Source: Pseudomonadota bacterium
GTDB lineage: Bacteria; Pseudomonadota; Gammaproteobacteria; Acidithiobacillales; Acidithiobacillaceae
Direction: 5' to 3'
Length of the DNA: 64,000 nucleotides
Assembly (NCBI GenBank): GCA_021821885.1
Contig: JAKARO010000003.1
Span: forward strand, 1-64,000
Made by a program: the position numbers and the translations under genes. Under the pieces are notes generated by a model that was given only the letters and a program-made list of their open reading frames with translations, had not been told where the DNA came from and searched no databases. Below, in pieces: positions 15,148-23,911 of this stretch (its first letter is position 1; the number at the start of each line of letters is the position of its first letter).

Positions 15148-17640
15148 GTGCCAGCGCAGACAGAGGAAATACTTGAACACCTGGATGCCATCAGCTTTGT
15201 GGCCGGCCGGGACGCACGGGCGGCTCTCCCGGCAGTTGGCCATCTGGGGGATTCTGCCTGTCTGCGTTACCTGGAGGCCGGACGTGACCTGTTTTTCTAC
15301 GACCGGGAAGCAGGTAAGGCCTTTTTCCATGCTACCCCGGATCTTGTCCGGGCATTTGGTGGTCTGGAGCCCTGGCTGGACCAGTCACGGATTTTTCTGA
15401 CCCAGCGGGGCACGTTCCGTGCCGCCGTGGGATATTTTGGGCAGGCTGCGGCTGTGCGGGAGCATTTCGGTCCCGAAGGGGAAAAACTGTGGTATGGACT
15501 AGGTTCTGAGTGGATCCCGCGCCATGTCGACAGTGCCGCCGCCTATTTCCAGATGCCTGTTGCCACGCTGGTTGGAGCCTTTCCGGTCGGGGAGCTGGAA
15601 CGTCTGGTGGCGCCGGCCCGGGAACTGGCCAGTGGCCGGCCCGGGTTGGCTACCTATCTGGAAGGGGCGGTACGGGTCCGGGCCATTTGCGGCCTGGACG
15701 GCATTGCGGAATGGGCATGGCGCGGAAAAGATGTTCTGGCGGCAGGCCGGATCCGTGGCGAGGCCTGGTACCGGCTGGAAAGCGACGAGGCGCGGAGTTT
15801 TGTACTGGACATGCTTCCAGGGTTTCATCTGGGTCCGCACAGGCGGCTTTTCACACTGCTTTTGCAGGCATGGACCGGATTGGCTCTCCCCTTCGAGGAT
15901 GGAGCGTGGAGCATGGAGGGTGGCCGGGCATTTCTGGAAACAGACGGACGCAGCCTCTTTGTCCCCGCCGTGATGCCGGACCGGGAGGAGGCCATTCTGG
16001 CGCTATACCATACCGGTGCCCATCTGGCCTTTGGAAGTTATGACCAGGATGCCATTCATGCCCTTTTCCGGGAGATCGGCATGGAGCACCCGCCGCTGGA
16101 TCCCGGGCAGCGTATTACCTGGCGTCCCCTATTTGCCAGATTTGGCGGCGACCTGCTCCGCTTCCAGCTGGTTTTCGACCTGTGCGAGGACCTCCGGGTA
16201 GACGCAGCCATGGAATGCAGAATGCCAGGCTATCTGGACCGCATTCTGGCGGCCGCCAGCCGCCAGCCGGTTCCTGCAGGAGCAGCTGGTGCATATTGGA
16301 AGGAAGCGGTACGTTTTCTGGATGACTGCCTGCGAGGTACCGTGGATGAGGACCTAAAGCCACTGCTTTCTCCTGGAGCGGGGATTCTGGAATCCTTCCG
16401 GGTGGCCCTGGGCCGGTATGCCACCACAGCGCTCCCTGCAATTACCATGGCCGAACGTCCGGCAGCCTTCCTGCCTGGACATTCCCCCAATGCTGCCAGA
16501 CCTGTCTATCCCCGCCATGGGGGCGCGGCCGTGCCTGTCGACCTGGATGACGTTGCCCCCCCTGGAGCTAGCGGACCGAGGGAAAAGCCGCGGGAGATCC
16601 CGCAGCAGGCGGATGGCAGCGATGCCGATCTGGAAATTCCGCCAGAAGACCTGCAGGGCCGGGGGGGTCGGGTTGGCGTAGGGATCCCTATTCCTGCAAA
16701 GGCGAACGGTTCCGGCAGGGGAGTGAAGGGGCCGGCTGGCGGGTGTCCGTATCCGGAATGGGACTATCGGCAGCAGCGGTACAAGGAGGGGTGGGCCCGG
16801 GTGCATGAGAGGAAACTGGCAGAGCGGGATGGAATCCGTGCGATGGCCATTGCCTCCGAATATGAAGGGACCCTGCGCCGCCTGAAAAAGGCCCTGCAGG
16901 CCCAGAAACCGGCGCGAATGGCACCCCTGCGCCGCCAGTACGACGGAGATGAGCCGGATATTGATGCGGCCGTCCAGTTTGTGGTGGAACGCCGGGCTGG
17001 ACACAGTCCCCGTTCCAGCATTTACCGGCAGAGACGTCCCCAGCGCCGGGATACCGCTGTTCTGCTGCTTGCGGATCTCTCAACATCTATCATGGCGGAG
17101 GCCGGAGATACGGGGGTCCGGGTTGTCGACCGCCTCCGTGCAGCCATGATGCTTTTTGGTGAGGCCCTGATGGAAGTGGGGGATCCCTTTGCACTCTATG
17201 GATTCGCCAGCAAATACCATCATGAGGTACTGCTGTATCCCATCAAGCGGTTTGAGGACCAGTTCGATAGCCAGGTGCGTGCGGTCCTGGGTGGCCTGAG
17301 TGGGCGGCTGGCTACGCGCATGGGAGCAGCTGTCCGCCACGCAACACGCCAGATGGTCCGGAATCCGGCACATCACCGTCTTCTCCTGATCCTGTCGGAT
17401 GGCCGTCCGGCTGATTACGATGACGGCGGGGATCCCCGGTATCTCCAGGAAGATACCCGAATGGCCCTGCGCGAGGCGCAGGATCACGGCGTGCACGCCT
17501 TCTGCATCAGCCTGGATCCGGGAGGCGGGGAATACCTGCCACGGGTTTTTGGGCAGGGACACTATCTGGTGCTGTCCCATATTGACCACCTTCCAGCCCG
17601 GCTTCCAGAAATCTATTTGCGTCTGCGGGGGCATGCATGA
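15148..17640 (+). CDS. cbbO: CbbO/NorD-family VWA-domain protein
   Basis: An 830-residue partner of the MoxR ATPase. The C-terminal von Willebrand A domain carries the MIDAS motif DLSTS (about residues 642-646) and DGRPADYDDG further on. The first ~450 residues are the helical CbbO/NorD part, and a low-complexity Pro/Gly linker lies at about 455-545. In CbbQO complexes CbbO bridges the ATPase hexamer to its target by a metal-bound acidic residue on the client. Start is GTG after GAGGTGAT. It overlaps the deacylase gene by 4 bases. Confidence 0.83.
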   Translation: MPAQTEEILEHLDAISFVAGRDARAALPAVGHLGDSACLRYLEAGRDLFFYDREAGKAFFHATPDLVRAFGGLEPWLDQSRIFLTQRGTFRAAVGYFGQAAAVREHFGPEGEKLWYGLGSEWIPRHVDSAAAYFQMPVATLVGAFPVGELERLVAPARELASGRPGLATYLEGAVRVRAICGLDGIAEWAWRGKDVLAAGRIRGEAWYRLESDEARSFVLDMLPGFHLGPHRRLFTLLLQAWTGLALPFEDGAWSMEGGRAFLETDGRSLFVPAVMPDREEAILALYHTGAHLAFGSYDQDAIHALFREIGMEHPPLDPGQRITWRPLFARFGGDLLRFQLVFDLCEDLRVDAAMECRMPGYLDRILAAASRQPVPAGAAGAYWKEAVRFLDDCLRGTVDEDLKPLLSPGAGILESFRVALGRYATTALPAITMAERPAAFLPGHSPNAARPVYPRHGGAAVPVDLDDVAPPGASGPREKPREIPQQADGSDADLEIPPEDLQGRGGRVGVGIPIPAKANGSGRGVKGPAGGCPYPEWDYRQQRYKEGWARVHERKLAERDGIRAMAIASEYEGTLRRLKKALQAQKPARMAPLRRQYDGDEPDIDAAVQFVVERRAGHSPRSSIYRQRRPQRRDTAVLLLADLSTSIMAEAGDTGVRVVDRLRAAMMLFGEALMEVGDPFALYGFASKYHHEVLLYPIKRFEDQFDSQVRAVLGGLSGRLATRMGAAVRHATRQMVRNPAHHRLLLILSDGRPADYDDGGDPRYLQEDTRMALREAQDHGVHAFCISLDPGGGEYLPRVFGQGHYLVLSHIDHLPARLPEIYLRLRGHA

Positions 17641-18818
17641 ACGAGGCAGATTTTCTGTGTCCACAGATTCCACCCACCCGGACTGCCGTTTTTGTGGGGG
17701 AATCACGCTACCGCCGGGCGAGTTATGGCAGCAACCATCCCCTGGCCATTCCACGTGTCTCCCTCACGCTTGACCTGCTCAACGCCTACGGTGCCATGGG
17801 TCCGGAGGAATATGTTACAGGGCGTCCTGCCAGCCACCAGGAGCTTTGGGGATTCCATGGCCGTGATTACATTCTGGCCTACGAGCGTGCCCAGTTCCGG
17901 GGCAGGGTTACGGAACCGGACCGGCGGCTCTTCCATCTTGGCACACTGGAAAATCCATATTTCCCCGGGTTTTTTGATACCCCCAATCTTGCCGCAGGAT
18001 CCAGTATCCTGGCCGCAGAATGGGTCCTCAAAGGAACTTCCGCCTTCAGTCCCTCTGGGGGAATGCATCACGCCGGTCCCCATCAGGCAAGAGGTTTCTG
18101 TTATCTGAATGATCCGGTTCTGGCCATCCAGCGCCTTCGGAAAGAAGGTTTGCGGGTGCTCTACTGGGATATGGATGCCCATCATGGGGATGGTGTGGAG
18201 GCGGCATTTGTGGAAGATACAGATGTGCTGACAGTATCTATCCACATGGACACTAGCTATGCCTACCCCTTCCGGGGGGGGGATATTGGGGACTGTTCCG
18301 GGGGAGCGGTCAACATGCCCCTGCCTCCGGGAATAAACGACAGTGAATATGGGCTGGTATTCAACCGGCTCTGGCCAGAGGTTTTGGTGCGGTTTTCACC
18401 GGATGCTGTGGTACTGCAGGCCGGAACCGACATTCTGGCTCCTGACCCGCTCAGCCGGTTTCAAGTCAGTAACGTCTGTTTCTGGAGCATGGTACGCCGT
18501 ATCGTGGAAGACAGTCCACGCCTTCTGGTGCTTGGGGGAGGGGGATACCACCCGGTTGCTCTGGCCCGCTGCTGGGCGGGTGTCTGGGCCATACTTAGCG
18601 GCCGCCGGCTCGGGGATCTTCTCCCGGAGAGCGGAGTGGCCCTCCTGAGATCAGTTGACTGGGAGCTGGATGATGAGGAGGTACCCGACTACTCTGACCA
18701 GTTTGTCCATCTGGAAGATCTTCCCCGGAAGGGGCCGGTCCGTCCCCAGGTCCAGGCAGCGCTACAGCAGCTTTTCCAGGAACATCCCCTGCTTTCCCCA
18801 AGGAGTATTCAGGCATGA
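17637..18818 (+). CDS. Class I histone-deacetylase-like deacylase (AcuC-like)
   Basis: A 393-residue zinc-dependent deacetylase/deacylase of the HDAC superfamily. The catalytic set is complete: GGMHHAGP (H144, H145), GFCYLND, the metal site DMDAHHGDG, QAGTDILAPDPLS, and the tyrosine loop LGGGGYHP. Bacterial members remove acetyl groups from lysines (AcuC acts on acetyl-CoA synthetase) or from small amines. No acs gene is adjacent; it is coupled by 4-base overlaps to cbbO upstream and to the aldo/keto reductase downstream. The true substrate is unknown. Confidence 0.85.
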   Translation: MNEADFLCPQIPPTRTAVFVGESRYRRASYGSNHPLAIPRVSLTLDLLNAYGAMGPEEYVTGRPASHQELWGFHGRDYILAYERAQFRGRVTEPDRRLFHLGTLENPYFPGFFDTPNLAAGSSILAAEWVLKGTSAFSPSGGMHHAGPHQARGFCYLNDPVLAIQRLRKEGLRVLYWDMDAHHGDGVEAAFVEDTDVLTVSIHMDTSYAYPFRGGDIGDCSGGAVNMPLPPGINDSEYGLVFNRLWPEVLVRFSPDAVVLQAGTDILAPDPLSRFQVSNVCFWSMVRRIVEDSPRLLVLGGGGYHPVALARCWAGVWAILSGRRLGDLLPESGVALLRSVDWELDDEEVPDYSDQFVHLEDLPRKGPVRPQVQAALQQLFQEHPLLSPRSIQA

Positions 18819-19966
18819 CTGCCCAGACCTCCCCTGGTTTCCTGATTCCTGGTGCTGCGACCAGCCTGGCTACCAAGGCCTATGCAGCCAGGCATGTGGA
18901 GCAGTTGCCTGAGGGACACTTTAGTGATTTCCTCAATACCCGGATCAAGCTTTCCTCCTTGGGGGTGGGCACTTTCCCGGGGCCAGTGGATGAAGTGACG
19001 GATTTGGCGGTTGCGGCAATTGTGGCGCAGGCGCTGCAGTCAGGTATCAATGTCGTTGACACTGGCGCCAATTACCGCTACGGGCATGCGGGTCGTGCGG
19101 TGGGAGCCGGAATTTCCAGGGCCATGTCCGCAGGGATACGGCGCGAGGAATTTTTTGTGATTGGGAAAGGTGGGTTCCTCACTTTTCCGGATGGGCGCCC
19201 CCAGGACCTGGGGCAGTTTTTCCGGGATCAGGTGGTGGCCAAGGGGTTCGGGAAAGAGGAGGATCTGGTTCAGGGAGTCCACTGCCTTAGCCCGGAATAT
19301 CTGTCCTGGCAGCTGGATGAACTTCGCAGCCAGATGGGACTCGAGACACTGGATGTTTTTCTGGTAGACCAGCCGGAAGTGCATGTGCCGGCCATAGGCA
19401 AGGAGCAGATGCACCGCAAGCTTCTGGCGGTTTTTGCCATGCTGGAGGATGCGGTAGCGGCAGGCAGGCTGCGGTATTATGGCATTTCCACTTTCCATGC
19501 CTGCCGTGTGGAGACGGACAATCCGCTGTTCCAGTCGATGACCAGTTTGCTGGGTCTGGCGGAAAAGGCGGCTGGTGAAGGGGGCCGGCACCACCTGCGG
19601 GTGGTGGAGCTTCCATTTAATGCCCTTATGCCCGAGGCTTATACTAGGTTCAGCCAGGTGACAGGACAGGGCAACATTGGTTCGACCATACAGGCCGCCT
19701 TTCAGCTAAAGCTTACAATAATGGCAAGCCATCCCCTTGGTAAGGGGATCCTGGCACGGGAGGGAATCCCTGCCCTCGGTGCAGCCATGCCGGATCTGGC
19801 CAGTCCGGCCCAGAGGGCCATGCAGTTTGTACGCTCTACTCCGGGGATTGCGGTAACGCTGGTGGGGATGAGCAGCCCCCTGCATCTCGCCGATGTCCTG
19901 GCCGTGGCACAGCAGGCTCCCTTGGACCGCGACAGGTATCTGGCCCTGTTTGAAAGGGAAAAATAG
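18815..19966 (+). CDS. Aldo/keto reductase-like protein with altered catalytic site
   Basis: A 383-residue TIM-barrel protein of the aldo/keto reductase superfamily. VVDTGANYRYGHAG supplies the Asp and Tyr of the tetrad and VIGKGG the Lys. Where active enzymes have His in LLHNP, this protein reads LVDQP, so the histidine is replaced by Asp. A C-terminal cofactor region (AVTLVGMSSPLHLADVLA) is retained. It starts 4 bases inside the deacylase gene, so the HDAC-like protein and this one form one translational unit. Function unknown. Confidence 0.78.
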   Translation: MTAQTSPGFLIPGAATSLATKAYAARHVEQLPEGHFSDFLNTRIKLSSLGVGTFPGPVDEVTDLAVAAIVAQALQSGINVVDTGANYRYGHAGRAVGAGISRAMSAGIRREEFFVIGKGGFLTFPDGRPQDLGQFFRDQVVAKGFGKEEDLVQGVHCLSPEYLSWQLDELRSQMGLETLDVFLVDQPEVHVPAIGKEQMHRKLLAVFAMLEDAVAAGRLRYYGISTFHACRVETDNPLFQSMTSLLGLAEKAAGEGGRHHLRVVELPFNALMPEAYTRFSQVTGQGNIGSTIQAAFQLKLTIMASHPLGKGILAREGIPALGAAMPDLASPAQRAMQFVRSTPGIAVTLVGMSSPLHLADVLAVAQQAPLDRDRYLALFEREK

Positions 19967-19981
19967 TGTTGTGCAGCCTGT

Positions 19982-20593
19982 CTATCCGGAAGAAGCCGCT
20001 GGCGGTTCTCCATCTGCGCTGCCTGTTTTTCCGGAATCCTTGGCGATTGTGGCCAGCAGCCGTTCCTGTTCGGCAAAAGAAAGCATGCGCTGCCCCTGGC
20101 CAAACCTTTTTGTTGCGGAAGGAGTTTTTCCCGCTGGATGGCCTGCTCGTTCTGTTTCCTTGATTTCTGCATACTGCTTCAGGTCTGTTTCCCACCGTGC
20201 TTCCCCTTCCAGATTTTCCGGCCGCCCCTGATAGTGCCCAGGAGCCGGTGGCGTTTTCTGGGAAAACCAGGCTTTCTTCCGCTGGATACGGTTATATTCG
20301 GATATCCATACCTGCAGGCGGGGGAGATCGGCCAGCGCGGCTATCAGGGGCGCTGTTGCGGTGACGGCAAAAAGTATGAGTGAACCAGTTATGGCAGCCA
20401 GTCCGGCCACCGCCGTTCCTGCCGGATAAAGCCAGGCAAACCTCTGGTGCAGGTAGAAGCGGTGCAGCCCCAGTGGAAAAAGGCACCAATAGAAATAGGC
20501 AGTGGTCTTTTTTTTCTGGAGCTTCTTTAGCCGGATCTGCAGACTCTGCAGGCCTTCTCCCTGCAGATCCATTTTCTCCCAGGCGCTGGGCAT
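19982..20593 (-). CDS. TM2-domain membrane protein
   Basis: About 203 residues. Two hydrophobic segments (around YFYWCLFPLGLHRFYLHQRF and LAAITGSLILFAVTATAPL) with the GLHRFYLHQ signature make this a TM2 protein, a small bitopic family of unknown role. A charged cytoplasmic tail of ~110 residues is rich in Lys, Glu and Gln. ATG 20593 has GGAGAG at good spacing; ATG 20608 would add five residues but has no ribosome site. It is convergent with the aldo/keto reductase gene. Confidence 0.65.
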   Translation of the reverse strand: MPSAWEKMDLQGEGLQSLQIRLKKLQKKKTTAYFYWCLFPLGLHRFYLHQRFAWLYPAGTAVAGLAAITGSLILFAVTATAPLIAALADLPRLQVWISEYNRIQRKKAWFSQKTPPAPGHYQGRPENLEGEARWETDLKQYAEIKETERAGHPAGKTPSATKRFGQGQRMLSFAEQERLLATIAKDSGKTGSADGEPPAASSG

Positions 20594-20677
20594 GGACAGG
20601 CTCTCCATGAAGTACTGTATTGAAGCAATCGGATATTACCCCTAAACTCAGCAAAAGTCGCGAGCGGCGGAAAATAC

Positions 20678-21616
20678 ATGGCTGATAGACGATTACAGGT
20701 TTTCCACACGGTTGCCCGCCTGCTGAGCTTTACCAAGGCAGCGGAAACACTGCACATGACCCAGCCGGCTGTCACCTTTCAGGTGAAACAGCTGGAAGAG
20801 CAGTTTAATACCCGCCTTTTTGACCGTACTCACAATCGTATCAGCCTGACGGAAGCGGGTATGGTGGTCTATGAATACTCCGAGCGGATTCTTTCCCTCT
20901 ACCTGGAAATGTCCAACCGTGTCGGGGAAATGACCGGAGATCTCCGGGGACATTTGCTAATCGGTGCCAGTACGACCATTGCCGAATACATGCTCCCTCG
21001 TGTGCTCGGGGATTTCAAGATGAAGTACCCGGATGTCCAGGTGCGTCTCCATGTCGGAAATACCGACCGGATTGTCCACATGATTGAGGACAACAGTATA
21101 GATCTGGGACTTGTGGAAGGCGTCGTAACCAACAAGAGCCTTGCGACCCTCAAGTGCTGCATGGACAACATGGTGGTGATCGCCCCTGTAGACCATCCGC
21201 TCGTGGACCATCAGAGTGTAACTCCACGTGAACTGCTTGATTATCCTTTCGTCTCCAGGGAAGAGGGATCGGGTACACGGGAAGTGGCCATGGAATATCT
21301 GCACCAGGTTGGCATTGACCCGGAAGACTTGCACATTACCATGGAACTGGGCAGTCCGGAGGCCGTCAAGGGGGCGGTCGAAGGCGGCCTTGGCATAGCG
21401 GTGGTTTCCGAGGCGACCGTTCTCAAGGAACTCGCTCTTGGAACAATTTTTGCCCGTCCCCTGAACCCCCCCCTGGCGCGCCCCTACTTTTTTGTCTACC
21501 AGAAGCAGAAATTCCGCAGTTTGGTCATGGACGAATTCCTGGAGTTTGCCAAAAACCGTTGCAGCACGGATTTTCTTGCCCTCCCGGTCGCACGCAGGGA
21601 AGGAGTCCGCCCTTGA
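20678..21616 (+). CDS. LysR-family transcriptional regulator (CysL/CbbR-like)
   Basis: A 312-residue LysR regulator. The N-terminal winged helix reads FHTVARLLSFTKAAETLHMTQPAVTFQVKQLE (read in two parts, residues 9-40), followed by the effector-binding domain (GHLLIGASTTIAEYMLP, EEGSGTREV). The overall pattern resembles CysL/CbbR-type regulators; the effector is unknown. Divergent from the TM2 gene with a 84-base gap. Its stop overlaps the TTG start of the next gene, so it is co-translated with the amidotransferase-like protein. Confidence 0.85.
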   Translation: MADRRLQVFHTVARLLSFTKAAETLHMTQPAVTFQVKQLEEQFNTRLFDRTHNRISLTEAGMVVYEYSERILSLYLEMSNRVGEMTGDLRGHLLIGASTTIAEYMLPRVLGDFKMKYPDVQVRLHVGNTDRIVHMIEDNSIDLGLVEGVVTNKSLATLKCCMDNMVVIAPVDHPLVDHQSVTPRELLDYPFVSREEGSGTREVAMEYLHQVGIDPEDLHITMELGSPEAVKGAVEGGLGIAVVSEATVLKELALGTIFARPLNPPLARPYFFVYQKQKFRSLVMDEFLEFAKNRCSTDFLALPVARREGVRP

Positions 21617-22362
21617 AGCATTTTGCCGTTATCCAGCACAGCTACTCGGAATTTCTCGGAACTATCGAGTCGCAGCTGGAGAAACGGGATATCGGGTTCA
21701 GCTATTTTCGCGTATTCCTGAACCATGAGCTTCCGGGGAGTGCGCAGACTTATGATGCCCTGTTTCTTCTGGGGGGAGGCATGTCGCCTCTGGAAACCGA
21801 AAGCTATCCCTGGCTGGAAAAAGAACTGCAGACCATTGCCGCATTTCGCAGGGCTGGCAGGCCTGTTGTGGGCTTTGGGCTGGGTGGACTCCTTCTGGCC
21901 CAGTATGAAGGAGCTGTACTGCACCGGGATCCCTACCACAATGCGTATTTTACGACGGCCCATGCTACGGAGGCTGGCAGAGACGATCCTTTGGCCCGGG
22001 CAGTCGATGGGCGGCAGGTCATGGTATGGTCCCCAGGCACTGCGGAGCTGCCGGAACACATAAAACCCCTGGTGGTAGACGATGAGGGGCGATGGATTGC
22101 GTTCCGCCACGAAGACGGTGTTATGGCCCTGCTGTTCCGGCCGGAAATGAAACCCGGTCTTATTGAGGACATTCTGATGGAAGAAGACCGTGATGTACCG
22201 GGAAACATCACGTTTCTGCTGGAACAGGCCAGGGAGAAATGGCCGGAAATGCAGGTAACGACCGACCGGGTTCTGGTCGCCCTGGTCCGGGAGCTTTCGC
22301 TTATGTCCGAACGCCGTAAACCCCGGGTTTTTCTGCTCAATGTTGATCCTGGTGATCATTGA
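21613..22362 (+). CDS. Class I glutamine-amidotransferase-like protein, catalytically dead
   Basis: A 249-residue protein with the GATase1 fold: YDALFLLGGGMSP, then the nucleophile elbow PVVGFGLGGLLLA, then MALLFRPEM. The elbow has G89 where active enzymes have the nucleophilic Cys (G-x-C-x-G), and R176 replaces the catalytic His of the FHPE motif; only E178 remains. It should bind but not hydrolyse glutamine or a related ligand. TTG start at 21613 with GGAAGGAG upstream, overlapping the lysR stop. Co-expression with LysR suggests a ligand sensor or partner role, which is inference. Confidence 0.78.
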   Translation: MKHFAVIQHSYSEFLGTIESQLEKRDIGFSYFRVFLNHELPGSAQTYDALFLLGGGMSPLETESYPWLEKELQTIAAFRRAGRPVVGFGLGGLLLAQYEGAVLHRDPYHNAYFTTAHATEAGRDDPLARAVDGRQVMVWSPGTAELPEHIKPLVVDDEGRWIAFRHEDGVMALLFRPEMKPGLIEDILMEEDRDVPGNITFLLEQAREKWPEMQVTTDRVLVALVRELSLMSERRKPRVFLLNVDPGDH

Positions 22363-22727
22363 TGAACAGCCATGACCGCCGTCTGCTCCGGGCTGTCAGA
22401 AAACTGGATGAGAGCCAGAGAGAACAGGTTCTGGCCTTTGCCGAGTTTTTGGAAAGCCGCCAGAAAAGCGCGTCTGCTGCCCGCAGCAGTCCCCAGGACC
22501 CCAGCCCGCTACCACGGAGGGAAGGAGAGACCGTAGTGGGCGCTATTAAACGGCTGCGCGAGACTTACTACATGCTGGATGTCAGGAATATGCTCAATGA
22601 AACCGCGGCACTCATGTCCCGGCATGCCGTGGGGGGAGCTCCCGCACATGAGGTTATCACTGAACTCGAAGTGCTTTTCCACCGTAGCTACGCACAGTAT
22701 CGGGACGATTTCCAGGATCTCTCATGA
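22362..22727 (+). CDS. Small protein with DUF2281-like N-terminus
   Basis: A 121-residue protein. Its first 40 residues (LRAVRKLDESQREQVLAFAEFLE) match the style of DUF2281/antitoxin-like helices, then a Ser/Pro-rich linker and a C-terminal helical part (AIKRLRETYYMLDVRNMLNETAALMSRH). I do not know its function. The ATG overlaps the stop of the amidotransferase-like gene by one base, and a DedA gene follows 9 bases after its stop. Confidence 0.65.
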   Translation: MNSHDRRLLRAVRKLDESQREQVLAFAEFLESRQKSASAARSSPQDPSPLPRREGETVVGAIKRLRETYYMLDVRNMLNETAALMSRHAVGGAPAHEVITELEVLFHRSYAQYRDDFQDLS

Positions 22728-22736
22728 TCGGCAGAC

Positions 22737-23384
22737 ATGGCTATGTCTCCTGACCAGCTGTTGAATATCCTGCTGCACTTCGACCGGTTTCTGGGCCTTT
22801 TTCTCCAGGAATACGGAAACTGGGTGTATGCAGCCCTATTCCTTGTTGTCTTCGCAGAAACCGGGCTGGTGTTCACTCCTGTCCTGCCTGGAGATTCGAT
22901 GCTGTTTGTCTGTGGAACCCTGGCCGGTTCGGGGAAGATGTCCCTTATGGTCCTGCTACCGCTGCTGATTGTTGCGGCGATTCTGGGAGATGCTGTCAAT
23001 TATGCACTGGGCCGCACCTGGGGTGTCCGTCTTTTTTCTGGCCGCTGGCGCCTGCAGCAGAAGCATCTGGTGCAGACGGAGGCGTTTTACCGCCTGCATG
23101 GAGGAAAAACGGTAATTATCGGACGTTTTCTCCCGGTGATCCGGACTTTCGTGCCTTTTGTGGCAGGCACGGCCAAAATGGGCTATTTCCGGTTTTTTGG
23201 TTTCAATGTTTCTGGAGCCCTGCTCTGGGTGGGGGGACTGCTGTCCGCCGGCTTTTTCCTGGGTAGATTGCCTTGGGTAAAATCATGGCTTTCCCCCATC
23301 CTGGTGGTGCTGGTTGTGCTGTCCCTTCTGCCTGCAGCCGCCACATTTGCCCAGAGTTATCGGGCGCGTCGCAAAAATGCATAG
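22737..23384 (+). CDS. DedA-family membrane protein
   Basis: A 215-residue inner-membrane protein with four to five hydrophobic segments. DedA hallmarks are present: FAETGLVFTPVLPGDSMLF, GDAVNYALGRTWG, the reentrant-loop arginines in GRFLPVIRTFVPFVAG, and the terminal basic tail. DedA proteins are undecaprenyl-phosphate or phospholipid translocases linked to membrane potential homeostasis. It closes the lysR-led gene set. The ribosome site is weak. Confidence 0.88.
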   Translation: MAMSPDQLLNILLHFDRFLGLFLQEYGNWVYAALFLVVFAETGLVFTPVLPGDSMLFVCGTLAGSGKMSLMVLLPLLIVAAILGDAVNYALGRTWGVRLFSGRWRLQQKHLVQTEAFYRLHGGKTVIIGRFLPVIRTFVPFVAGTAKMGYFRFFGFNVSGALLWVGGLLSAGFFLGRLPWVKSWLSPILVVLVVLSLLPAAATFAQSYRARRKNA

Positions 23385-23484
23385 GCGTTCTGGTGTGGAA
23401 GATCACATGTGCTTCCCGGTCCAGGAAGACACTCCCAGAGGCATTCTGCCAGGGCTGCATGGCGGAGTGGGGGGATAGCTGGAA

Positions 23485-23859
23485 GTGCGGATTTCCAGAC
23501 AGGAACAGGAATGCCCAATGGACCAGCTTCTGCGCCTGCTGATGGGACCATGGACAACCTATATTCTCTGGGTACTCGAGTTCCAGGGAGCCAAGCGTTT
23601 TGGAGCCCTCAGACGGTCGGTTCCCGGTATTTCTTCCCGGCTTCTGACCGATCGCCTCCGGAGTCTCGAGGCTGCAGGAATTGTTTTCCGCGACTGCCTT
23701 GCCACAGTTCCCCCGCAGGTTACCTATGGGCTGACGGTGCGCGGCCGGGAACTGGGCACCGTGCTGCAGTCACTTAACGTAGTGGCCAGACGGTGGGCAG
23801 AAGAAGATCGCCCACCGATTCCTGAGGATCTTCCCGGGAACTGGAACTGCAGCGCCTGA
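23485..23859 (+). CDS. HxlR-family transcriptional regulator
   Basis: A 124-residue winged-helix protein. The family signature is clear: CPMDQLLRLLMGPWTTYILW, RFGALRRSVPGISSRLLTDRL, LEAAGIVFRD. The Cys before Pro-Met (about residue 10) is the position used for redox sensing in some HxlR proteins. Start GTG 23485 keeps this cysteine. Convergent with the carbamoylputrescine amidase gene 52 bases downstream; the target is unknown. Confidence 0.8.
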   Translation: MRISRQEQECPMDQLLRLLMGPWTTYILWVLEFQGAKRFGALRRSVPGISSRLLTDRLRSLEAAGIVFRDCLATVPPQVTYGLTVRGRELGTVLQSLNVVARRWAEEDRPPIPEDLPGNWNCSA

Positions 23860-23911
23860 GCCCAAGTGGCCGGCATCCTGTACTGGGGGCGGGCAAGCTG
23901 GAAGCCCAGCG

